Shown: positions 35,636 to 42,669 of the stretch, piece after piece
Layout: each line of letters opens with the position of its first letter
How positions within the stretch are numbered: the first letter of the stretch is position 1
Source of the DNA: JAPLJQ01 sp037143735
GTDB lineage: Bacteria > Desulfobacterota > Syntrophia > Syntrophales > UBA2185
NCBI GenBank assembly: GCA_037143735.1
Contig: JBAWYD010000004.1
Coordinates: forward strand, 1 to 42,969
Reading direction: 5' to 3'
DNA length: 42,969 bases
Notes under the pieces: generated by a model
Told to the model about the DNA's origin: nothing
What the model saw: the letters and a program-made list of their open reading frames with translations, nothing else
Databases searched by the model: none
Translations under genes and position numbers: made by a program

Positions 35636-35785
35636 TTATTTCGTTTCCCTGTGAATTTTGTGTGAGCGGCAGAATTTACAATATTTCTTTAACTCAAGCC
35701 GGTTTTGCATGGTGCGTTTATTTTTGGTTGTCGTATAGTTTCTCTGCTTACATTCTGTACAGGCTAACGTAATGATATTCCTCAT
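35636..35785 (-). CDS. rpmG: 50S ribosomal protein L33 (zinc-binding form)
   Basis: L33 is a small zinc-ribbon protein near the E site. I read 49 residues on the minus strand from the ATG at 35785 (MRNIITLACTECKQRNYTTT) to the TAA at 35636. C9, C12, C36 and C39 make this the C+ form. It lies between tRNA-Thr(GGT) and tRNA-Trp. Only 21 bases separate it from the upstream tRNA. The ribosome site is weak. Confidence 0.95.
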   Translation of the reverse strand: MRNIITLACTECKQRNYTTTKNKRTMQNRLELKKYCKFCRSHKIHRETK

Positions 35786-35806
35786 AATATACCCACTTTA
35801 CTCTAT

Positions 35807-35882
35807 TGGAGCCCACGACCAGGATTGAACTGGTGACCTCATCCTTACCAAGGATGTGCTCTACCGACTGAGCTACGTGGGC
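35807..35882 (-). tRNA. tRNA-Thr(GGT)
   Basis: A cloverleaf on the minus strand. The acceptor GCCCACG pairs with CGTGGGC, discriminator T, with an encoded CCA. The anticodon loop TTGGTAA closed by CATCC/GGATG gives GGT. The T-loop is TTCAATC. It is the fourth tRNA of the array and corresponds in order to thrT of E. coli, where tufB follows. Here rpmG follows. Confidence 0.97.
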
Positions 35883-36021
35883 TGACGATCTTTTTTAAAA
35901 AGACGGTCTGTTTACCCCCCTTGACTCCTTGACTCGCTCTCTTTACCACTCAGCCTATCGATCATAAGGTGCATGCCATTTAATCTGCAAGACATATCAG
36001 ATAGTCAACCCCACAAAAAAA

Positions 36022-36097
36022 TGGAGCGGGAAACGGGATTCGAACCCGCGACCCTCAGCTTGGAAGGCTGACGCTCTAGCCACTGAGCTATTCCCGC
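36022..36097 (-). tRNA. tRNA-Gly(TCC)
   Basis: A cloverleaf on the minus strand. The acceptor GCGGGAA pairs with TTCCCGC, discriminator T, with an encoded CCA. The anticodon loop CTTCCAA gives TCC. The T-loop is TTCGAAT. It corresponds to glyT of the E. coli Thr-Tyr-Gly-Thr array. The next tRNA is 139 bases downstream. Confidence 0.97.
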
Positions 36098-36277
36098 TCG
36101 CCCAAACAAAAGGTGACATACCTTATAATACTGCCTTCCCAGAACCGTCCACAAATGGTGAACCTCCCGCACTCAGGGCGGAGTTCACGTTCAGGAAACC
36201 ATCTTTATTCGTGATGCATCCCTCTTCTCCACCTGTTAAGGCGGACATACGAAAGGCGCTTCCGGCCATATACATGA
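36098..36277 (-). other. tRNA-Tyr to tRNA-Gly spacer with a hairpin
   Basis: A 180-base spacer, long for a tRNA array. On the minus strand, GTGAAC and GTTCAC (36158-36188) pair, and CCGC/GCGG continues inside the stem, giving a hairpin of about ten pairs with a small internal loop. No T-run follows. The hairpin could be a processing or endonuclease site. A 50-codon minus-strand frame (36123-36275, starting MYMAGSAFRM) spans the spacer. It lacks a good ribosome site and resembles nothing I know, so I do not call it a gene. Confidence 0.4.
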
Positions 36278-36359
<82 letters not shown>

Positions 36360-36383
36360 AGTCCATATTATCGTAACTGGCAA

Positions 36384-36459
36384 TGGAGCTGGCGATGGGA
36401 CTCGAACCCGCAACCTGCTGATTACAAATCAGCTGCTCTACCTGTTGAGCTACGCCAGC
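36384..36459 (-). tRNA. tRNA-Thr(TGT)
   Basis: A cloverleaf on the minus strand. The acceptor GCTGGCG pairs with CGCCAGC, discriminator T, with an encoded CCA. The anticodon loop TTTGTAA closed by GCTGA/TCAGC gives TGT. The T-loop is TTCGAGT. It is the first gene after the strong promoter and is the counterpart of thrU in E. coli. Confidence 0.97.
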
Positions 36460-36578
36460 TAATAGCATTGTAAACAGCGCCCCCGTCCTTTTATCTCATA
36501 CAGAAACGGAGCGCACCACCAGCAACAATCGCCCGCGGCACACATACATCTCATTGTGTTCCTGAATGCGAATTGCTG

Positions 36579-36607
36579 ATAATAGTTACTACATTTTAGT
36601 TTGTCAA
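36579..36607 (-). promoter_or_regulatory. Strong sigma-70-type promoter for the tRNA/rpmG/secE operon
   Basis: Minus-strand -35 box TTGACA (36602-36607, six of six) and -10 box TATTAT (36579-36584, five of six) with a 17-base spacer. The A/T-rich stretch just upstream (to about 36635) resembles an UP element bound by the alpha C-terminal domain. Transcription should start near 36572, giving a leader of roughly 110 bases before tRNA-Thr(TGT). Together these features suggest the entry point for the tRNA array and at least secE-nusG. Confidence 0.85.
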
Positions 36608-36653
36608 TAAATATTTTTCAATTATTTTTTATGATTTGTCTCCCCGCACCCTT

Positions 36654-36717
36654 AATGGAACCATTCAGATCACGCCTTTGTGAGGTAGTCCTACCAGTGC
36701 CGGCCGAAGACTTCGGC
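36654..36717. repeat. Three short palindromes in the MEMO-tRNA gap
   Basis: The 293-base gap 36460-36752 has no gene. Next to the promoter it holds three spaced inverted repeats: AATGG/CCATT at 36654-36665, GGTAG/CTACC at 36684-36695, and GCCGAA/TTCGGC at 36703-36717. None is followed by a T-run in either direction. They might fold as RNA at the 3' end of the MEMO transcript or act as protein-binding sites. The function is unknown. Confidence 0.45.
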
Positions 36718-36752
36718 GGAAGAAAATTATGTTTACAATTCATTTTAAAAGA

Positions 36753-37589
36753 TCACATCGCATTTTTTTTGTAAAAAACAGCCGATACGTACCCGACAAC
36801 ACTCTTCTTGTCCCCGGTTACATCCCCGGAATTGGCATATTTTAAGAGTTCAGCGCCATTTGCACCCAGTTTTTTCGAAACCATCATGGTAACAACCATA
36901 GGTCCACCACCACAAGCCTCACAAGCGTCATTCCCCAGATCCCCTAAAAGACCTTGCCCGTCCATATTCTTTATCCGGGATATCGCCACATGATCAAGCT
37001 TTGCCGCCGTATCATAAGAATGAAAATGTGAAAGGTCTGAACTTCCCACGACAAGAACTTTCTGACCTTCAACAGCAGCACAAATGCTGTCAGCCAGGGC
37101 CTCGCAGGTATGCTGACTCTGGTCCCCCATGACAAGAGGAACAAAGTTGAAATCTCCAAGAGCTACCTGAAGAAAGGGCAGCTGAATTTCAACGGAGTGT
37201 TCCTGTAAATGGGCAGCGGGAATATGGGAAATCGAGTCATGTGTTGCCATGATCCTGTTTGCTAATGATACATCGACGGGAACAACGCCCAGGGGGGTTT
37301 CATACCCTCCTTTACCGTACACGGAAACACCATGGAAATGCGCGCGGTGACTCGGTCCTATGACAACAACGGCGTCAAATTTATCTCCCCTGATGGTACT
37401 ATAGGAATAGGCGGCAATCCGGCCGGAATAAACATAACCGGCGTGGGGAGCAATAAGACCCATGATTTGACCATCGATCTTACCTTCATGAACGTGTTGG
37501 AAGAATTCATCAATATCCGCTCTAAGAGTTTCCGGATTGCCGGGATACCACGATCCGGCAATGGCTGATTTTCTAATATCCTTATTCAC
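36753..37589 (-). CDS. MEMO-family protein (AmmeMemoRadiSam system protein B)
   Basis: It has 278 residues over the full MEMO fold, a relative of class-III extradiol dioxygenases. H49 (APHAGY), H81 (GPSHRAH) and C226 (EACGGGP) match the iron/active-site triad H49, H81, C244 of human MEMO1. EHSVEIQLPFL and the VGSSDLSHFH segment are also typical. The biochemical role in bacteria is unresolved. The usual neighbours (an AMMECR1-domain protein and a radical SAM enzyme) are not in this window. The GTG start at 37589 has a strong GGAGG site. It is 44 bases after the cysteine synthase::CysRS fusion and probably co-transcribed with it. Confidence 0.92.
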   Translation of the reverse strand: MNKDIRKSAIAGSWYPGNPETLRADIDEFFQHVHEGKIDGQIMGLIAPHAGYVYSGRIAAYSYSTIRGDKFDAVVVIGPSHRAHFHGVSVYGKGGYETPLGVVPVDVSLANRIMATHDSISHIPAAHLQEHSVEIQLPFLQVALGDFNFVPLVMGDQSQHTCEALADSICAAVEGQKVLVVGSSDLSHFHSYDTAAKLDHVAISRIKNMDGQGLLGDLGNDACEACGGGPMVVTMMVSKKLGANGAELLKYANSGDVTGDKKSVVGYVSAVFYKKNAM

Positions 37590-37633
37590 GATTTCCTCCC
37601 ATTCTGATCAATTTTTTGAGAGGGTTGCAAAAC

Positions 37634-39943
37634 TTATTTCAATCTCCAGGTCATCCCTTCGGAAGTATCTGAAACTTCAATGCCCATTTCAAGGAGACGC
37701 CGCCTGATTTCATCGGAAGCGTCCCAATGACCCTGCTTCCTTAAAGATTCTCTCTCCCGCAAAAGCTGTAACGCCTCATCAGTAATGGCCTCTTCTGAAA
37801 AATTCATGACGCCCAACACAGCATCCATTTTTTTCATGATATCGAGAACGCGATCCCGCTCCTTTGCGTTCAATTGTCCATGAGCAAGAGGGACACTGAT
37901 CTTCCCCATGAACTCAAACATTGAAGCCAGTCCGCCGGATATGTTGAAATCATCATCCATCGCATTGGTAAAGCCATGTTTGACATCATAAATAAGCTGG
38001 TCTGTATCAGAATATCCACCGCCGGGGATGAAACGAACCAGCCCCTGAATAAATCTGTTCAGTTTTTTCACCGTATTTCTTGCGGACTCCAGGGCGCTGA
38101 AAGAAAAATTCAAGGGTTTCCGATAATGTGTACCGAGGAGAAAAAACCTGACCTCTTTTCCGTCATATCCCTTTTTTTCCAGATCATCCATGGTATGGAC
38201 GTTATCCAGTGATCGGGACATTTTCTTGCCTTCAACCATGACCAGTTCCGTATTGAGCCAGTAATTGGCCATGCGCTTCCCCGTTGCTGCACGTCCTATG
38301 GCCATTACGTTTTCACAGTGCGGGAATACAACATCGGCGCCGCTTAAATGAATATCAAAGGTCTCCGCCAGATACTTCAGAGAAATCGTCGCGCATTCAA
38401 GATGCCAGCTTGGCCTTACATTCCCCCAACGGGTTTTGAAATAAATACCCCTTTTCAGTTCATTCAAGGTTGATCTTTTCAAAAGGGTAAAATCCATGGG
38501 ACTGTCTTTTTCATAATCATCAAGGTCGATTGTCTTGCCGGGCTTAACCTTTCTGAGATCAACGTGAGAAAGACATCCGTAATCGTCTATTTTTGAAATG
38601 TCAAAATATACAGACCTTAATTTCTCGTAGGCATAACCCTTTTCCACCAGTTTCTCAACCATGGTAAGCATGCTGTCAACATTTTCACTGGCCCTCGGAT
38701 AATGATCTTCCCTCCTGATATTGAGTTTTTCGATATCGTTGAGAAACTCGATGGTACATCTTTCCGTGTATGTTTTCAGGTCTGTATTTGCTTTTTCTGC
38801 CTCCTTGATGGACCTGTCATCCAGATCAATGATATTCATGACGTGCTTTACCCTGTACCCTTTAAATTCAAGGTAACGCCTGATCATATCAGAAACGACA
38901 AAACGACGATAACTTCCCACATGGGGAACCTCATGGACCGTTGGACCGCATGAATGCACGAATAGCTCCTCTGGATTGAGGGGCTTGAAAAATGCCTTTT
39001 CCCTGGTCAGGGTATTGTAAAGACGAAGGGTTGATTGTTCTTTATCCATGAATAGTTCCGTACTCAGATAACGTTCTCCTCCATCCGGTAAAATGACAAC
39101 GATAAGACCATCTTCCATCTCCCTGGCTTTCTGAACGGCCACATGCATGGCAGCCCCTGAACTCATCCCTGCGAGGATTCCTTCCTCCCGGGCAAGCCGC
39201 CTGGCCATTTCAAAGGCGTCTTCGTCGAGGATATTGACTTTCTCATCCAGTTCGCTTTTGTCAAAAATCCCGGGACGGTATGATTCCTTCATGTTTTTCA
39301 ATCCCTGGATCTTATGTTGCAGGTAAGGCTCAACCCCGATAATTTTTACATCGGGATTATACTCCTTGAGCCGTTTCGATACACCCATAGCCGTCCCCGT
39401 CGTCCCGAGCGATACCACAACCATGGTAACCGCACCCTCCGTCTGCCGCCAGATTTCTTCTCCTGTACCAGCATAGTGAGCCATTACATTGTCAGGATTA
39501 TTAAACTGGTCTGTTCCGAAATACTTCTCGGGATGCTGAAGCATCAGACTGTAGACCATCTCTATGGCGCCATCCGTACCTAAATCTGCAGGAGTAAAAA
39601 TCAATTCCGCTCCCAGTGCCTTCAGAATCTTTTTCCTCTCCTCACTGGCAGACTCGGACATGGCGAGACAAAGCCTGTAACCCTTTGCTGCCGCAATCAT
39701 CGCCAGACCAATACCGGTGTTGCCGCTGGTTGCCTCCAGAATAATCTTGTCCCTGGTTAGCTCGCCCCTCTTCTCTGCCTCATTGATCATGCAGAGGGCT
39801 ATCCTGTCTTTTGTGGACCCACCCGGATTGAAACTCTCCAATTTGGCAAATATCTTAACTTTTTTGCTGGGATTCAGTCGTTGGATCTCAACGATGGGAG
39901 TGTTCCCTATTATGTCCGATATGCTATTGTACATGTTTTTCAT
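37634..39943 (-). CDS. Fused cysteine synthase / cysteinyl-tRNA synthetase
   Basis: One open frame of 769 residues joins two enzymes. Residues about 1-298 are an O-acetylserine sulfhydrylase: PLP lysine K45 in GGSTKDR, TSGNTG at 72-77, SLGTTGT at 178-184, SSGAA at 261-265 and PDGGERYLST at 286-295. Residues about 304-769 are a full-length CysRS: SCGPTV (C332), Rossmann core, WHLEC (C517), KMSRS at 574-578, the helical region around AMDDDFN at 661-667, and the C-terminal W/DASDEIRRRLLEMGI segment. There is almost no linker. Departures in the CysRS half: HIGH reads HVGS (341-344), and the zinc site HHENE reads HCENV (542-546), with Val at the position of E. coli E238. I chose the ATG at 39943; the frame extends to a TTG at 39964. 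An internal ATG at 39049 could give free CysRS. Fusion could channel cysteine to tRNA, or the C-terminal half could be a paralogue with another task. Confidence 0.92.
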   Translation of the reverse strand: MKNMYNSISDIIGNTPIVEIQRLNPSKKVKIFAKLESFNPGGSTKDRIALCMINEAEKRGELTRDKIILEATSGNTGIGLAMIAAAKGYRLCLAMSESASEERKKILKALGAELIFTPADLGTDGAIEMVYSLMLQHPEKYFGTDQFNNPDNVMAHYAGTGEEIWRQTEGAVTMVVVSLGTTGTAMGVSKRLKEYNPDVKIIGVEPYLQHKIQGLKNMKESYRPGIFDKSELDEKVNILDEDAFEMARRLAREEGILAGMSSGAAMHVAVQKAREMEDGLIVVILPDGGERYLSTELFMDKEQSTLRLYNTLTREKAFFKPLNPEELFVHSCGPTVHEVPHVGSYRRFVVSDMIRRYLEFKGYRVKHVMNIIDLDDRSIKEAEKANTDLKTYTERCTIEFLNDIEKLNIRREDHYPRASENVDSMLTMVEKLVEKGYAYEKLRSVYFDISKIDDYGCLSHVDLRKVKPGKTIDLDDYEKDSPMDFTLLKRSTLNELKRGIYFKTRWGNVRPSWHLECATISLKYLAETFDIHLSGADVVFPHCENVMAIGRAATGKRMANYWLNTELVMVEGKKMSRSLDNVHTMDDLEKKGYDGKEVRFFLLGTHYRKPLNFSFSALESARNTVKKLNRFIQGLVRFIPGGGYSDTDQLIYDVKHGFTNAMDDDFNISGGLASMFEFMGKISVPLAHGQLNAKERDRVLDIMKKMDAVLGVMNFSEEAITDEALQLLRERESLRKQGHWDASDEIRRRLLEMGIEVSDTSEGMTWRLK

Positions 39944-40008
39944 GATGTCTGTGGCACCCGGCAAGAGCTGGGGGCTTAGCCTGACCGATGTGTAAACGGC
40001 TTTAGTCC

Positions 40009-40425
40009 CTAACTATCAAATTTTGGCATTGGAATCTTAAAAAACTGAACGCCCTCTTCACTGAGATTTTCCTCTTCACGTTCCGTTGTAGTCCCTTTGA
40101 TATTTCTCCTGTCTTCTTCTCCATGATGTATTTTCAGGGCAATCTCCGCAAATTTGTCACCCACATCATCAAAGTTTTTATCAAGGAACTCCTGCACTTT
40201 TTTCAACGACTTCTCCGGAGACATGTCCCTGGTATTGTCTCTTTCAGATGGTCTGACGTCTTTTCCCATGATGGCAAGGGATGAGGGCAACATTTCGATG
40301 TCACTCCCCCCGCATACAGGACAGGTTATCAGCTTCTCCGTTTTCTGCTTTTCAAATGCGAGCCTGTCTTTGAACCACCCCTCAAACTTGTGCCCATTCT
40401 CGCACCTGAGATCGTATATGATCAC
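40009..40425 (-). CDS. DUF1178 family protein
   Basis: It has 138 residues. The N-terminal zinc-ribbon-like part has C8, H12 and the CPVCGG pair C35/C38 (MIIYDLRCENGHKFEGWF), the recognisable signature of DUF1178. The middle is polar and probably helical (KSLKKVQEFLDKNFDDVGDKF). The end carries the family's IKGTTTEREEENLSEEGVQFFKIP-type segment, here interrupted by no gap. The function is unknown. The start is a GTG at 40425 with AGGGG eight bases upstream. It is 65 bases ahead of the CysK::CysRS fusion. Confidence 0.88.
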   Translation of the reverse strand: MIIYDLRCENGHKFEGWFKDRLAFEKQKTEKLITCPVCGGSDIEMLPSSLAIMGKDVRPSERDNTRDMSPEKSLKKVQEFLDKNFDDVGDKFAEIALKIHHGEEDRRNIKGTTTEREEENLSEEGVQFFKIPMPKFDS

Positions 40426-40489
40426 GTCATTTGCCCCTTGGAATAAAACATAAAGCCGCTTAAATCTCTATACCCATCAAAAATAATGA

Positions 40490-40516
40490 TGGACATTTAC
40501 GGATAAATTTTATATC
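40490..40516 (+). promoter_or_regulatory. Possible promoter of tRNA-Pro
   Basis: TGGACA at 40490-40495 and TATATC at 40511-40516 are the best -35/-10 pair upstream of the plus-strand tRNA. The spacer is only 15 bases, so the assignment is weak. Confidence 0.3.
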
Positions 40517-40528
40517 GTGCGCATCTGT

Positions 40529-40605
40529 CGGGATGTGGCCCAGTCCGGTAGGGCACTGCGTTCGGGACGCAGGAGTCGCGCGTTCAAATCGCGCCATCCC
40601 GACCA
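40529..40605 (+). tRNA. tRNA-Pro(CGG)
   Basis: The only plus-strand gene in the window. The acceptor CGGGATG pairs with CATCCCG, discriminator A, with an encoded CCA. The anticodon stem CTGCG/CGCAG closes the loop TTCGGGA, anticodon CGG. The T-loop is TTCAAAT. It ends 15 bases from the stop of convergent pilC. The T-rich stretch following it (TTTATTTTTT) has no obvious hairpin of its own apart from the tRNA. Confidence 0.97.
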
Positions 40606-40620
40606 TTTATTTTTTCATCA

Positions 40621-41829
40621 TCAACCGACCACCGACGCCATCTTGAATATGGGAAGATACATGGCAATGATCATTCCACCCACAACTCCGCCCAGGAAGA
40701 CCATCATAAACGGTTCCAGAAGCGCTGTCATGGCATCTACGGCAGCGTCCACCTCGTCGTCATAAAAATCAGCAATTTTCGCAAGCATGGCATCCAATGC
40801 ACCCGTCGCTTCACCGACGGCGATCATCTGAACCACCATGGCAGGGAAAATATTGGTCTCTGCCAGAGGTTCGGCTATAGTCCTTCCTTCGCTGATACTC
40901 TGTCTCGTTTTCTGAATGGCATTTTCAATAACCTTGTTTCCAGCCGTTTTGCTGACAATTTGAAGACCTTCCAATATGGGAACGCCACTGCTCATCATGG
41001 TGGAAAGGGTTCGCGTGAACTTCGACACCGCAACCTTTTTTAGCAAGGGACCAAAAACGGGCGACTTCAAAATCAGGCCATCGATCACAAGAGTACCATT
41101 CTCCGTCTTATAATATCTTTTAAAGGCATATCCGACGGCTACGACACCAGCAATCATATACATGAAATAACTCTGCATAAATGCACTTGCATCGACGAGA
41201 AACTGGGTGGGACCGGGTAACTCGCCACCCATTCCTTCAAACATCTTCTGGAAAACGGGAATAACTTTAAGAAGCAGAAGCGCCACAACGCCCACGGAAA
41301 TGACAAGAACACTGGCGGGATAGGTCATCGCGCCCTTAACTTTGCTCTTTAATTTCGCCGCTTTTTCCATATAAGCGGATAGACGATTAAGAATGACATC
41401 AAGAATACCACCACTTTCACCCGCCGCCACAAGATTGACGAAGAGTTCATCAAAAATATCAGGGTATTTTCTCAATGCGTCACATAGAGTTGACCCGCCT
41501 TCGATATCTTCCTTGATGGATATAATGATTTTGGCAAAAGTCTTGTTTTGTTCCTGCTGGCCAAGTAATTCGAGACATTGAATAAGAGGAAGACCCGCAT
41601 TGATCATCGTGGAGAATATACGGGCAAATATAACGATTTCCTTTTCCTTCACCTTTCCTTTGAGAAAAGGAAAATATTCGGCCAGATCTTTAGGTTTTTT
41701 CTTTACCGTAATGGCCTTGAATCCCTGGCGACGAAGCTGCCCTCTAACCACATTATCATCCGCAGCTTCCAGTTCCCCCTTTTTGACTTCGCCTTTCCTT
41801 GTAGTTGCTTCCCACAAAAATACCGCCAT
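40621..41829 (-). CDS. pilC: Type IV pilus / type II secretion inner-membrane platform protein PilC
   Basis: PilC is the inner-membrane platform that links the pilus assembly ATPases to the growing pilin fibre. It has 402 residues from the ATG at 41829 (AAGGG 8 bases upstream). Two T2SSF repeats (about 70-195 and 270-395) contain the paired FARIFSTMINAGLPL / FTRTLSTMMSSGVPI helices and GESGG / GEATG turns. Three transmembrane helices lie near residues 170-190, 225-245 and 375-395. No other pilus gene is nearby, so this copy stands apart from any pil cluster. Confidence 0.95.
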   Translation of the reverse strand: MAVFLWEATTRKGEVKKGELEAADDNVVRGQLRRQGFKAITVKKKPKDLAEYFPFLKGKVKEKEIVIFARIFSTMINAGLPLIQCLELLGQQEQNKTFAKIIISIKEDIEGGSTLCDALRKYPDIFDELFVNLVAAGESGGILDVILNRLSAYMEKAAKLKSKVKGAMTYPASVLVISVGVVALLLLKVIPVFQKMFEGMGGELPGPTQFLVDASAFMQSYFMYMIAGVVAVGYAFKRYYKTENGTLVIDGLILKSPVFGPLLKKVAVSKFTRTLSTMMSSGVPILEGLQIVSKTAGNKVIENAIQKTRQSISEGRTIAEPLAETNIFPAMVVQMIAVGEATGALDAMLAKIADFYDDEVDAAVDAMTALLEPFMMVFLGGVVGGMIIAMYLPIFKMASVVG

Positions 41830-41874
41830 AATCAGACCCTTTCTCCCCCCACACGGGCAACAATCTTGCAACCT

Positions 41875-42612
41875 TTAAGATTCATCCCATACCCTCAATA
41901 TCTCGTGGAGTATTATTCCCGCAGCCACGGAAACATTCAAAGAATCTATTTTCCCCTTCATCGGAATGGACAGAAGGAAATCGCATTTCTTCCTGATCAG
42001 CGGCCTGATCCCCTTCCCTTCGCTACCCATCACAACCGCAATGTGCCCCCTGTAATCCGGGGCATGAACACCCAGGCCATTCCCCGTGTCAGCACCATAT
42101 ATCCAGAACCCTTTGCTCTTCAGATATTCAATGGCGCTGGAGAGGTTGACCTCCATTGCCACAGGGGTATAACCTGCCGTCCCTGAAGATGCCTTCATCA
42201 CCGCCGCAGTGACGGAAGCGGACCGATCCTTGGGAATAATCACCCCGTTTACCCCGAAACAATGGGCTGTCCTGATCAGGGAACCCAAGTTCTGGGGATC
42301 GGTAACGCCATCAAGAATGAGAATCAAATCATACCTAAAATCTCTGTGACGATTCGCAATAACATCATCCATGCCGGCATAAGCAAAGTCTTCACAGAAC
42401 CCCATCACCCCCTGATGCGATCCTTCCCCTGTCTGTCTGTTTAAATAATCCCTGTCCTTAAATTCAAAGGGAATTCCCGTCTTACCGGCGAGATCAAGGA
42501 TCTTCCGTACGCCCTCTCCTCCTCGCCCCGTGGCGATGACGAGATTTTTGATGATCCGGTTGTGACCCTTCAAAGCCTCCAATAAGGGATTTATCCCATA
42601 GATCACGCGCAT
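41875..42612 (-). CDS. rlmB: 23S rRNA (guanosine-2'-O-)-methyltransferase RlmB (TrmH/SpoU family)
   Basis: A SPOUT-class enzyme that methylates the ribose of G2251 in the 23S P loop, using SAM. It has 245 residues, the usual length. An N-terminal substrate-binding domain (RVIYGINPLLEALKG) precedes the catalytic domain. The three SpoU motifs are present: DPQNLGSLIRTAHCFG, VMGSEGKGI, and IPMKGKIDSLNVSVAAGI. The ATG has GGAG seven bases upstream. It lies 45 bases before pilC. RlmB and CysS genes are neighbours in many bacteria, which matches the nearby CysRS fusion. Confidence 0.93.
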   Translation of the reverse strand: MRVIYGINPLLEALKGHNRIIKNLVIATGRGGEGVRKILDLAGKTGIPFEFKDRDYLNRQTGEGSHQGVMGFCEDFAYAGMDDVIANRHRDFRYDLILILDGVTDPQNLGSLIRTAHCFGVNGVIIPKDRSASVTAAVMKASSGTAGYTPVAMEVNLSSAIEYLKSKGFWIYGADTGNGLGVHAPDYRGHIAVVMGSEGKGIRPLIRKKCDFLLSIPMKGKIDSLNVSVAAGIILHEILRVWDES

Positions 42613-42669
42613 GTTACTGCTCCATCGTCGCCATAAATTGTTAATGATCCCACATGCTCTTCGAGACGA

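Noticed and set aside
36123..36275. 50-codon ORF between tRNA-Tyr and tRNA-Gly
   Set aside because: No good ribosome site and no recognisable protein. It is more likely a tRNA-array spacer, so it is kept only as an observation.
37634..39943. Fusion as an assembly artefact joining cysK and cysS
   Set aside because: The frame is continuous through the junction and both domains are complete. An artefact would have to preserve frame by chance, though only resequencing excludes it fully.
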